Source: Chthonomonas calidirosea
GTDB taxonomy: Bacteria > Armatimonadota > Fimbriimonadia > Fimbriimonadales > Fimbriimonadaceae
Assembly (NCBI GenBank): GCA_945882415.1
Contig: CAMCWC010000004.1
Location: forward strand, 62,001-126,000
Direction of reading: 5' to 3'
DNA: 64,000 bases
Below the pieces are notes generated by a model. It worked only from the letters and a program-made list of their open reading frames with translations, made no database searches and was not told the origin of the DNA. Below, one piece after another: positions 8,119 through 15,590 of the stretch (position 1 is the first letter of the stretch; every line of letters begins with the position of its first letter). The translations under genes and the position numbers were made by a program.

Positions 8119-10098
8119 ATGGGCAATCCTAAAGATGTCAAGAGTACCGCTGAAGAGTTCATCCGGCTATTTTGGGCTGCCCGCAAAGAGCATTCGATAC
8201 TAAGAGATGTGGCGACGCCGGACAGTCCCGCCCATGTCGAAGCTGTTCAATATGCCGATTCCCAAAGCTGGTCGTGGGCAAAAGATCTTATCGAAGCCAG
8301 CCGACTCGAAAGGGCGAATAACCCCGATAGTGCCCTGGCGTTACTTAATAGCCTAGTCCCTTCCGTCCCCGATGGATGGCGTGGGTTCTTGTATTTTCTG
8401 GTTGGGACATCACACAGTGCGAGGCACGAACTTGACAGCGCGATCAGTGCTTATCGCAAGGCGATTGAGGATCCAAAGTTCGAGCCTTTAGGGAAAGCGT
8501 GGTACAACCTCGGAGTCACGTTCGCGGCCAAAGGGGAATTTGAGGAAGCCATCGGTGCATACCGCAAGGCGATAGACGACCCGAATTATGAAACGCCAGG
8601 GGACGCGTGGAATAATCTTGGAGCTGAACTTGCGGGAAAAGGGGATATTGAGGCAGCCATCAGTGCATACCGCAAGGCGATCGACGACCCGAATTATGAA
8701 AATCCAGGGGAAGCGTGGAACAACCTCGGAGCAGCGCTCTACACCAAAGGTGATCTTGAGCAGGCCATCGGTGCTTACCGCAAGGCTATTGACGCCCCGC
8801 AGATCCAGTTTCCAGGCTACCCTTGGTTCAACCTCGGAGTAGCGCTCGAGGCCAAAGGTGATCGTGAGAATGCCATCAGTGCTTACCGCCAGGCAGTCGA
8901 TCTGCCTGGAGTGAGTCAAGCATCAGCCCGATTCCGTTTGTCTCTGTTGGAGGCGAACATTGAGCCTGCGGCTCTGTCAGTGGATGACAGGGCGTTGCTC
9001 GAAAACCGGGTTTCCGCCAGCACATCAGAGCAGATCGAAGACAAGATCGTTGACAGAATTACGGAAGTGGGCCAAACGCAGTACGACAAGTATTGGAATG
9101 ATCGGAAGGCATCTGACCGTGACGATACGCTAAGCATTCTGCGTGGATGGAGCAGTGCGGTCACCCTATTGGAGGGCTCAGAGCGGCTCTGGCGCGGTGG
9201 TGGTTACTTTATCAAGTGGCGAGGGCACGGTGTGGTGATTGATCCGGGCTTTGATTTCCTGCGAAATTTTCACGACGCGGGATTCCATGGCAGAGAGGTT
9301 GGAGTGGTCCTAGTTAGCCACAATCATCCTGACCACAACAGCGACCTGAAAGGCATAGACGACCTTTGCTACGAAATGTGGAAGCGAGGACAGCGCAATG
9401 GCGAGCAGGGCGGTAAGCCCTATGTCTTGTTGTGGGATCAGGATTCTGAAAACGCCACAAAGTTCGGATCCGAATCCCCCCAACATCAGTTTCCGCCGAT
9501 CGTCATGCCATCAGGTTTCTCCCAACCGATTGATTTGCAGGCCCACGACTCAAAGATTCCGCTGAGAATTATTCCCTTTAAAGTCAAACACGGCAGCGAT
9601 GTGAAACATGCCATGGGGATGGTGATCGAATTGCTTGGGGAAAACGGCGAAACAGTGGTGAGGATTGGCTATACTGCGGACACCGCGTACTTCTTCGATT
9701 TAAAATTGCACTTAAAGGATTGCGACGTTGTCATCGCGCACATCAGTCAGCCGAGCATTGATGAGCTCAAGGACGAAACGAAGCTGAAGTCAATCCATCT
9801 CGGCTATCGGGGGACTGCGAAACTTTTGAGTGAGTGCCAGCCAAAGTTAGCGCTGATCGGAGAATTTTGGGCGGGGCTGACTGATCTGCGCATTCCGTTA
9901 GTGAAAGGCCTCCAAGATAGGTCGGGCGTAAAGCACATACTACCGTCCGGCCTGGGTATGCACCTCCGACTGCCATCACTTGACGTTGAGTGTACGGAGT
10001 GCCGCAAGCCGACGCCTTTCGCGAAGTTAAAAGTTGCACCGCCTGCGGATTCGTTCGGTAGCCTGGGTTATCTTTGCGGCGACTGCATGCTTAACTGA
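8119..10098 (+). CDS. TPR repeats + metallo-beta-lactamase fold + zinc-ribbon-like tail
   Basis: 659 residues. Residues 1-95 are helical. About 95-280 hold at least four near-identical 36-residue TPR units ('AWNNLGAELAGKGDIEAAIS'), repeated at the DNA level with a 108-bp period. About 345-620 form a metallo-beta-lactamase-fold hydrolase of the UlaG/ComEC-like kind, with the metal motif H401-x-H403-x-D405-H406 ('SHNHPDHN'); later metal positions ('YTADTAYF', 'SIHLGY') are also present. The last 40 residues carry two CxxC pairs ('CTECRK', 'CGDCML'), a zinc-ribbon pattern. Cytoplasmic by appearance. Substrate unknown; phosphoesters or nucleic acid are family possibilities. Its flanking repeats and lack of operon partners suggest an acquired gene. 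Confidence 0.8.
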   Translation: MGNPKDVKSTAEEFIRLFWAARKEHSILRDVATPDSPAHVEAVQYADSQSWSWAKDLIEASRLERANNPDSALALLNSLVPSVPDGWRGFLYFLVGTSHSARHELDSAISAYRKAIEDPKFEPLGKAWYNLGVTFAAKGEFEEAIGAYRKAIDDPNYETPGDAWNNLGAELAGKGDIEAAISAYRKAIDDPNYENPGEAWNNLGAALYTKGDLEQAIGAYRKAIDAPQIQFPGYPWFNLGVALEAKGDRENAISAYRQAVDLPGVSQASARFRLSLLEANIEPAALSVDDRALLENRVSASTSEQIEDKIVDRITEVGQTQYDKYWNDRKASDRDDTLSILRGWSSAVTLLEGSERLWRGGGYFIKWRGHGVVIDPGFDFLRNFHDAGFHGREVGVVLVSHNHPDHNSDLKGIDDLCYEMWKRGQRNGEQGGKPYVLLWDQDSENATKFGSESPQHQFPPIVMPSGFSQPIDLQAHDSKIPLRIIPFKVKHGSDVKHAMGMVIELLGENGETVVRIGYTADTAYFFDLKLHLKDCDVVIAHISQPSIDELKDETKLKSIHLGYRGTAKLLSECQPKLALIGEFWAGLTDLRIPLVKGLQDRSGVKHILPSGLGMHLRLPSLDVECTECRKPTPFAKLKVAPPADSFGSLGYLCGDCMLN

Positions 10099-10176
10099 TG
10101 AAGACATTCATCTAGCTACTTTTCGTGGAGTTGCTTGAATGCGACTAAGAATCTGGAATTGCGAATTCCGTCCCCT

Positions 10177-10230
10177 AATGTCAATATCGACACTTAGGTT
10201 ACAGATTGTTCCGGACACATAGGTAACACT
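10177..10230. mobile_element. Possible insertion-sequence end relic
   Basis: Two directly repeated 14-mers, ACACTTAGGTTACA (10190-10203) and ACACATAGGTAACA (10215-10228), lie 25 bases apart and are joined by 'GATTGTTCCGG'. This pattern resembles the tandem transposase-binding sites at the ends of IS481-like elements as I remember them. No transposase remains nearby. A palindrome GGAATT-GCG-AATTCC lies just upstream at 10155-10169. Confidence 0.35.
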
Positions 10231-10356
10231 TGCTTTCTAAGGGTACGCAACGACGCCTTCGCACGAGTGTTGCTCGCGGAAGGCAAATGGTACACCCTCA
10301 TCCCCAGGTCCCTGCACCCAACTCCCAATCGCTCTCAAAATCTGCGAGATCGTAGG

Positions 10357-10386
10357 TTGACTTTTCTCGTCCGCCGCCCCTATAGA
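10357..10386 (+). promoter_or_regulatory. Putative promoter in repeat copy B
   Basis: TTGACT (10357-10362), 18 bases, TATAGA (10381-10386). About 40 bases downstream a TTCCGC...GCGGGAA hairpin (10424-10443) is followed by an AT-rich stretch ending in TTTTT (10460s). A promoter plus hairpin and T-run with no ORF would fit a very short RNA; this is speculative. Confidence 0.4.
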
Positions 10387-10604
10387 AGCGTGGGGCAAAT
10401 CAGTCGAAAAGCGAAAATTTACATTCCGCGCCTAAGGCGGGAACATTAATAAATAAATTTTTGGCGAGACTAACGGAAGGAATCGAGGGAACAGAAGGGC
10501 TTCAGAGGAAACGATCTGAAGGATGACTGCCGAGGCGTTCAAACAAACCCGAACCCGCATCCCCGCCACGCAAGGCAACGCAAAGCCATTCAAGGCCATT
10601 CAAA

Positions 10605-10619
10605 GCGCCCCTAAGGGGC
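10605..10619 (-). terminator. Hairpin downstream of tRNA-Ala
   Basis: GCCCC-TTA-GGGGC on the minus strand followed by GCTTTG, about 35 bases beyond the tRNA 3' end. It is short and the T-run is weak; the second hairpin GGTCC-ATTCT-GGACC lies between it and the tRNA. Confidence 0.4.
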
Positions 10620-10651
10620 TGCGGAAGGTCCAGAATGGACCAAAAGAGAAG

Positions 10652-10727
10652 TGGTGGAGGCAAGGGGATTCGAACCCCTGACCCTCTGCTTGCAAAGCAG
10701 ATGCTCTACCAACTGAGCTATGCCCCC
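10652..10727 (-). tRNA. tRNA-Ala (anticodon TGC)
   Basis: Complete cloverleaf: acceptor GGGGGCA/TGCCTCC (one G-T), D arm 'GCTCAGTTGGTAGAGC', anticodon stem TCTGC/GCAGA around the loop TTTGCAA with TGC, and T arm 'GGGGTTCGAATCCCC'. The 3' CCA is encoded at 10652-10654. Its first ten bases overlap the end of the esterase gene on the same strand. Confidence 0.97.
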
Positions 10728-11485
10728 GACCGATTTGAAATTGTACCACTCACGATCTCGCGAAAGAAAGTGATCATCATCGGCATCGCTTCCGAAGTGA
10801 ATCGGTGCCCATCTGGGTGGACATAAGTGATCACCGGCGTCGCGCCGTCGTACCGCGTCGTGTACTCCGCGATCTTCTTGCCGTCTCCCCGATGGCCGTC
10901 GATGCGAAGAACCCGGAGGATCGATCTTCGCTGACTGGCGAAGCTAACGATCGTGTCCGTCTCCCCGGCCATGATGAAGGCGGGTTTAGGTTCAATTGGC
11001 ATCAACCCGACCGGGGAAGCCGAAGGACCAAACGCCGCAAACTTGTCGCCGCGTTTCGACCAAAGCAGGTAGGAGAACCGGCCGCCGTTACTATGCCCCA
11101 TCGAAAAAGTCCGGGAAGGGGCAACGCGAAATCGGGAGGAGACATCCTTCAAAACCGTATCGAAGAAGGCTAAATCGCGGTCGCCTTGCTCTCCAGCGTT
11201 CTGCTGCCATCCGTTCTTTTCGCCCTTAGGATCGGTCATCCCCGGCGTCGGAAGACCCTGCATGTAAACCACAATCGCCTCCGGCCAGAGCTGCTCCAGC
11301 CGAAAACTCCGGGCCGCGTTCCGGCGGTTACCACCATGACCGTGGAACCCGAAAATCAACGGAGGATTCGCCGTAGTTCGCGAAGGCGCAATAATCGTCG
11401 CCTCCCGCTGAACTCCGGCAACGTCATACACTTTCTCTTCCGCCGAAGAAACGGCAAGCAGCAAGGCAATCGCAACAAATGGCAT
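10718..11485 (-). CDS. Secreted alpha/beta-hydrolase, PHB-depolymerase/LpqC-like esterase
   Basis: 255 residues with a signal peptide (about 1-15, 'MPFVAIALLLAVSSA'). The fold is alpha/beta hydrolase: oxyanion-hole region 'GFHGHGG', nucleophile Ser in 'GHSNGG', Asp near 'AGETDTIV' and His in 'HPDGHRF'. This matches the LpqC/poly(3-hydroxybutyrate) depolymerase and feruloyl-esterase group; it should release short acyl or aromatic esters outside the cytoplasm. The reading frame ends with the TAG that is part of the 5' end of tRNA-Ala (its last codons are tRNA bases), so gene and tRNA share ten bases. Confidence 0.82.
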   Translation of the reverse strand: MPFVAIALLLAVSSAEEKVYDVAGVQREATIIAPSRTTANPPLIFGFHGHGGNRRNAARSFRLEQLWPEAIVVYMQGLPTPGMTDPKGEKNGWQQNAGEQGDRDLAFFDTVLKDVSSRFRVAPSRTFSMGHSNGGRFSYLLWSKRGDKFAAFGPSASPVGLMPIEPKPAFIMAGETDTIVSFASQRRSILRVLRIDGHRGDGKKIAEYTTRYDGATPVITYVHPDGHRFTSEAMPMMITFFREIVSGTISNRSGA

Positions 11486-11544
11486 GCTAGCATTGACCGG
11501 TCATTTTGCCAAGAGTTCAGTAGATCGGTGTCAAACTGAGGCTC

Positions 11545-12318
11545 ATGTCGCCAAGACTCGCTTTTGCCCTAGACGCGGCCCACAAAGCTGGCAAATTCAC
11601 CCTCTCCCTGTTCCAAACCGGAACGATGGTGGATACCAAAAGCGACGACACCCCCGTAACCGCCGCCGACCGCGGCGCCGAGCGAATCATTCGCGAACTA
11701 ATCGAAAAGCAGTTCCCGAACGATCACATCCTGGGTGAAGAAGAAGGCGGCGACGCCGCCCTAGCCGACCGCTGGGTCATCGACCCGATCGACGGAACCA
11801 AAGCCTTCGTCGCCGGAGTTCCAAGCTACAGCACCCTGCTCAGCTATGAAGTCGACCGCCGCCCCGTCCTCGGCATCGCCTACTTCCCAGGGCTAGACCT
11901 TATGTTCTTCGCCGAGACGGGCGAAGGCGCCTACGTCAACGGCCGCCCAATCCACGTCAGCGAAAAAGGACTCGACGGCAGCATCCTCTGCTGCGGCAGC
12001 CTCCGCACCATGCAGCGCCTCAACCGCCTCGATCCGTACCTCAAGGCCGGCGAAAGAGCCATGGACGTCCGAACCTGGGGCGACGCCTACGGCTATGCCC
12101 TCGTCGCCTGGGGCAAAGCCGAAGCCATGATCGACCCCCGCGTCGCCCTCTGGGATGTCAGTAGCGTCGGACTCATCGTCACCGAAGCCGGCGGCAAGTT
12201 CACCACCCCCGACGGCGCCGACGGCTACACGCCCATCGACGACAAGGGAGGCTATGCCGCCCTCGCCACGAACGGTGTCGTGCACGACGAACTCGTCGAG
12301 ATGTTCCGAGCTGCATGA
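11545..12318 (+). CDS. Inositol monophosphatase-family phosphatase (HisN-like)
   Basis: 257 residues, the usual length of the Mg-dependent inositol monophosphatase family. The three metal motifs are intact: 'GEEEGG', 'WVIDPIDGTKAF' and the late 'WDVSSVGLIVTEAGG'. Family members dephosphorylate inositol phosphates, histidinol phosphate or 3'-phosphoadenosine phosphates; 'DGTKAFVAG' and the overall pattern lean toward histidinol-phosphatase HisN, but no other his genes are here to confirm it. First gene of a six-gene operon in which each stop overlaps the next start by 4 nt. Confidence 0.82.
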   Translation: MSPRLAFALDAAHKAGKFTLSLFQTGTMVDTKSDDTPVTAADRGAERIIRELIEKQFPNDHILGEEEGGDAALADRWVIDPIDGTKAFVAGVPSYSTLLSYEVDRRPVLGIAYFPGLDLMFFAETGEGAYVNGRPIHVSEKGLDGSILCCGSLRTMQRLNRLDPYLKAGERAMDVRTWGDAYGYALVAWGKAEAMIDPRVALWDVSSVGLIVTEAGGKFTTPDGADGYTPIDDKGGYAALATNGVVHDELVEMFRAA

Positions 12319-12725
12319 GACTGCTCGGCGTAGATTTGGGAACAAAGCGCATCGGCTTGGCAATCGGCGAAAGCTCGCCCCAAGTTGTCTCGCCCCGCCC
12401 GGCATTGACCGCGCGCGGAAAGCTGACCCTCGACGCCGAACAAGTCGCCGCGAAAGCAAAGGTTGAAGAAGTCGACGCCATCGTCGTTGGCCTACCGGTC
12501 GAACTCGACGGCACCGAAGGCCGCATGGCAAAGGTCATGCGCCAATTCGGCGCAAACCTTGAAGCCCTAGGCTACAAAGTCCACATGGTCGACGAAAGCT
12601 TCACCAGCGTCGAAGCCACCGACGCCATGGCCGGACTCGATATGACCGAAGCCGAACGCCGAAAACGCCGTGACGGCGAAGCCGCCTGCCGAATCCTAGA
12701 GCGATTCTTCCGGGGGCAACCATGA
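12315..12725 (+). CDS. ruvX: RuvX/YqgF Holliday-junction resolvase-like nuclease
   Basis: 136 residues, typical for this RNase-H-fold family. The first strand 'LLGVDLGTKRIGLAIG' carries the catalytic Asp, 'IVVGLPVELDGTEG' is the signature loop, and 'VDESFTSVEA' supplies further acidic residues. In E. coli the protein processes the 5' end of pre-16S rRNA; resolvase activity is also reported in the family. It is overlapped by 4 nt on both sides (hisN-like gene and mltG); the ruvX-mltG order is common in bacteria. Confidence 0.92.
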   Translation: MRLLGVDLGTKRIGLAIGESSPQVVSPRPALTARGKLTLDAEQVAAKAKVEEVDAIVVGLPVELDGTEGRMAKVMRQFGANLEALGYKVHMVDESFTSVEATDAMAGLDMTEAERRKRRDGEAACRILERFFRGQP

Positions 12726-13744
12726 ACCGCCGCCCGCGCGTCATCCTGATCGTCTGCGTTTTTCTGGTCGTCGACCTCATTCTCGTCAGCGTCTGGTTCA
12801 AAACCCGCCTCGCGCCAAAGCCAAACGGCGAACCCAAGCTCATCCGCTTCGAGTCCAGAACGAGCTTGGAGCGAGCCTTAGGAAGGCTGCAAACCGAAGG
12901 TTTTGTCACCGACTCCTTCGCCGCCCACCTTTTCTCCCGACTAGAACGCACCCCGCAAACCGTCCAAACCGGAACCTACGAACTCCGCCCCGGAATGGAG
13001 CTCGGCGAAATCTTCCGCGTCCTCCAAAAGCCGATCCGCCAAATGGTCCGCATGCCCGAAACCAACTGGGCCCGCCGCTCCGCGAACTTGCTGGCAAAAG
13101 CGAACGTCTGCACCGCCGCCGAATACCTGGCCCTGGTCAATAATCCGAGCGCCTTTAAGGATGTCGTCAACTTCCCGCTTCCAGAAAAGTCCCTCGAAGG
13201 CTATCTCTACCCCGACACCTACGACTTCCCGCCCCTCCTAGGCGCCCGCGGTGTCATTGTTCGTCAGCTTGCCAACTTTGAAAAAAAGGTCTGGCAGGGC
13301 TTGGATGAACCTGAGAATCTGCATCGCGTCATCACCGTTGCCTCTCTGGTCGAACTCGAAGTGAAGGAAGACAACGAGCGCCCCATCGTCGCTGGCGTCA
13401 TCGAGAACCGGCTTTCGAAGGGAATGCGCCTGCAAATTGATGCGGCGATCAACTACGGAATCCAAAAGTGGAGACCGCTGTTGCGTAGCGAATACAAGAG
13501 CATCGACTCGCCCTACAACCTCTACCGCAACGACGGACTCCCGCCAACCCCAATCTGCTCGCCTACGGTGGAAAGTATTCAGGCCGCCCTGAAACCAGCC
13601 CAACATTCATACTTGTATTACGTTGCCATGCCGACCGGGGAATCTCGGTTCGCGGCGACGATTGAGCAGCACAACGTGAACTTCCGAGCGCGAAAGACCG
13701 CCCAACGAGCGTTGCGGCAACTTCGACAAGGTTTGACAGAATGA
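12722..13744 (+). CDS. mltG: Endolytic murein transglycosylase MltG
   Basis: 340 residues. One N-terminal transmembrane helix (about 6-26) is followed by a LysM-like region and the YceG/MltG catalytic domain. Family marks are 'LEGYLYPDTYDF', the catalytic Glu in 'ASLVELEVKED', and 'IDAAINYGIQ' and 'SPYNLYRNDGLPPTPICSP' near the active site. The enzyme cuts nascent glycan strands at the membrane and sets their length. Start and stop overlap the neighbours by 4 nt. Confidence 0.95.
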   Translation: MNRRPRVILIVCVFLVVDLILVSVWFKTRLAPKPNGEPKLIRFESRTSLERALGRLQTEGFVTDSFAAHLFSRLERTPQTVQTGTYELRPGMELGEIFRVLQKPIRQMVRMPETNWARRSANLLAKANVCTAAEYLALVNNPSAFKDVVNFPLPEKSLEGYLYPDTYDFPPLLGARGVIVRQLANFEKKVWQGLDEPENLHRVITVASLVELEVKEDNERPIVAGVIENRLSKGMRLQIDAAINYGIQKWRPLLRSEYKSIDSPYNLYRNDGLPPTPICSPTVESIQAALKPAQHSYLYYVAMPTGESRFAATIEQHNVNFRARKTAQRALRQLRQGLTE

Positions 13745-14799
13745 AAACTTGGAAAACCGGCGAATTCGATCATGCCCGCGTCGGCCGGGGATTCCGCAAG
13801 TTCACACCCGCAGAAGCCGTGCATGGCCTAAAAGACGTCGATCTGGACCGACTCAAAGAGCGCGGAAAGAAGCTGATCCTTCTCGACGTTGACCACACCT
13901 TGGTCGAATGGAAAGGCGAAGCCCCCGCCCCAGGAGTGTCCGAATGGCTAACGAAGGCCAAAGAAATGGGCTTCCAGTTATGCCTCATCAGCAACACGCG
14001 TCGGCCCGAAAGGTTAATGCGACTCTCCGAATCGCTGAATGTCGCCGTAGTGCGGGGCCGAATGAAACCCAGCCGCGCCATGTTTCGGCTCGCCCTACTT
14101 AAGTTCCAGTGCGCGCCGTCAGAGGCAATCATGATCGGCGATCAACTGGTTACCGATATTTTTGGCGCGAACCGGAGCGGAATCGATGCAATTTGGGTTG
14201 AAAAGATGGAAGGCCCGGAGTTCAAGGGAACTGCCGTGAACCGCGCCATCGAGGGATTCTTGAAAACACAAATATACAAGGCCTTAATCCTAGGAAAGGA
14301 AGGCACGGGTGGTCCGGAAGTTCAGGAGCGAACGCTCCTAAAGCAGCTCACACGTTTCATCGTCGTCGGGGGAACGTCGTTTGTTATCGACAGCTTCGTC
14401 AAGCTTGTGATCATGCGCTTCACCGGCCTGGGCCTCGCTATTGGCGGTGCGTTGCAAGGCACGGTTGTTCAAGAAATCATGCGCAGCTCGGCTCCGCTGA
14501 AATTGGCCTCACCCGTTGCAGGTCTGATCGCGTGGGGAATTGCGACTTTCAACAGCTTGATCTTTAATCGGTCGTGGACATTTGAAGCCGTTGGCAAGGC
14601 ACCTCGCGCCGTTCAGGTGCGGAAATTCTATGTCATCACGACGGTTGCCGCCCTGTTGAACATTGGCCTATTCTCGTTCTTCTACAACGTTTTGCCTGGT
14701 GACAGCGTTTTGTTGGCGAACGTCCTTGCCGCGGCAATAGTTGCGGTTTGGAACTTCCTGGGCCAGCGGTACTACGCCTTCCGAGCCCCGGCAGAATGA
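13741..14799 (+). CDS. YqeG-type HAD phosphatase fused to a GtrA-like membrane domain
   Basis: 352 residues. Residues 1-175 are a YqeG-family (HAD IIIA) phosphatase with 'LLDVDHTLV' (nucleophile D49), 'ISNT', K109 and 'MIGDQLVTDIFGA'. Residues 205-350 are a GtrA-like domain with about four membrane helices, from 'LTRFIVVGGTSFVID' to the typical end 'NFLGQRYYAF'. YqeG proteins are phosphatidylglycerophosphate or related phosphatases in some lineages; GtrA proteins move polyprenyl-linked sugars. Here both are one chain. Its place between mltG and aroE matches where YqeG alone is often found beside aroE. Joint function is inference. Confidence 0.85.
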   Translation: MKTWKTGEFDHARVGRGFRKFTPAEAVHGLKDVDLDRLKERGKKLILLDVDHTLVEWKGEAPAPGVSEWLTKAKEMGFQLCLISNTRRPERLMRLSESLNVAVVRGRMKPSRAMFRLALLKFQCAPSEAIMIGDQLVTDIFGANRSGIDAIWVEKMEGPEFKGTAVNRAIEGFLKTQIYKALILGKEGTGGPEVQERTLLKQLTRFIVVGGTSFVIDSFVKLVIMRFTGLGLAIGGALQGTVVQEIMRSSAPLKLASPVAGLIAWGIATFNSLIFNRSWTFEAVGKAPRAVQVRKFYVITTVAALLNIGLFSFFYNVLPGDSVLLANVLAAAIVAVWNFLGQRYYAFRAPAE

Positions 14800-15590
14800 A
14801 CCAGGTGTACCCCTGGCGAGACGCACCGGCCGCGCGGTTTGCCGTGATCGGAGATCCGGTGAGTCACTCGCTGTCGCCAAAAATGCAGAATGCGGTTCTT
14901 CAAGAACTCGGTGAACCCGGGGAATACATTGCCATTCAAGTGCCAGAAGCCGAAGTAGGAAAAGCGCTTGACCACCTTTCGAGCCTCGGGTTCGAAGGGA
15001 TAAACGTGACCGTGCCCAACAAATCGGCCGCGCGCCAATGGTGCGAAAGGGTGTCTGAGTTCGCCTCCGCGGCAGAAGCAGTTAACACCATTGCCCTTCA
15101 AGGGCGAGAAGGAAATAACACGGACGGTCCCGGCTTTTTGGAAACAATTTCCCAGTTTCCCGGCCGACGCGCCACCGTTCTGGGTGCAGGCGGATCTGCC
15201 CGAGCCATCGTGCTGTCATTGTCCGCGGCTGGTTACGAGGTCCGGCTCTGGAACCGAACCGAGGCAAGGGCTCACGAACTTGCCGCCGTTATCCCAGGAG
15301 TGGTGGTCCTAGCCGAGCCAACCGTCGCAGACGCAGACATCGTCATCAACGCGACAAGCGCATCCCTAACTGGAGCCGTGCTGGAGCTCGATTGGGCCGC
15401 CGCAGACCCCGAGGCAGTGGCCTATGATCTCATGTACAGTTCTGAGCCAACGGCATTTCTGGCTGCCGCCGGATCGCGCCCAAAGCTCGATGGCCGCGCT
15501 ATGCTGGTGGCGCAAGGAGCGCTTGCCATGGAATTCTGGCTTGGACGCCCCGTCCCGCGAGAGCCGATGCGGCGGGCGGTTGGACTTTGA
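14796..15590 (+). CDS. aroE: Shikimate dehydrogenase
   Basis: 264 residues from the ATG at 14796, which overlaps the previous stop. The shikimate pocket ('GDPVSHSLSPKMQN', 'NVTVPNKSAA' with the catalytic Lys, 'NTDGPGF' with the catalytic Asp) and the NADP Rossmann motif ('VLGAGGSARAIVLSL', then 'NRTEAR') are all present. It reduces 3-dehydroshikimate to shikimate in aromatic amino-acid synthesis, in the cytoplasm. The stop overlaps the TTG start of tsaC. Confidence 0.95.
   Translation: MNQVYPWRDAPAARFAVIGDPVSHSLSPKMQNAVLQELGEPGEYIAIQVPEAEVGKALDHLSSLGFEGINVTVPNKSAARQWCERVSEFASAAEAVNTIALQGREGNNTDGPGFLETISQFPGRRATVLGAGGSARAIVLSLSAAGYEVRLWNRTEARAHELAAVIPGVVVLAEPTVADADIVINATSASLTGAVLELDWAAADPEAVAYDLMYSSEPTAFLAAAGSRPKLDGRAMLVAQGALAMEFWLGRPVPREPMRRAVGL

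Larger units (their letters stand above)
10312..10660 (+). repeat. Intergenic repeat, copy B
   Basis: Second copy of the repeat described at 7741-8017, same strand, inside the gene-free stretch 10099-10651. Block 1 is 10312-10435, block 2 about 10439-10450, and block 3 'GTCCAGAATGGACC' at 10628-10641, whose tail runs into the 3' end of tRNA-Ala. Blocks 2 and 3 are farther apart than in copy A because of about 100 extra bases, which include a 'GCCATTCAA' direct repeat near 10585-10603. No gene is visible on either strand here. Confidence 0.6.

Noticed and set aside
8488-8919. 143-codon open frame opposite the TPR array
   Set aside because: The repeats in it are the reverse shadow of the TPR units.
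7980-10727. Genomic island integrated at tRNA-Ala
   Set aside because: Only about 6-7 bases of the tRNA end recur at copy A and there is no integrase; the repeat blocks explain the similarity better.
11893-12531. 212-codon frame opposite the HisN-like and ruvX genes
   Set aside because: Antisense shadow in C-ending codons; crosses two well-supported genes.
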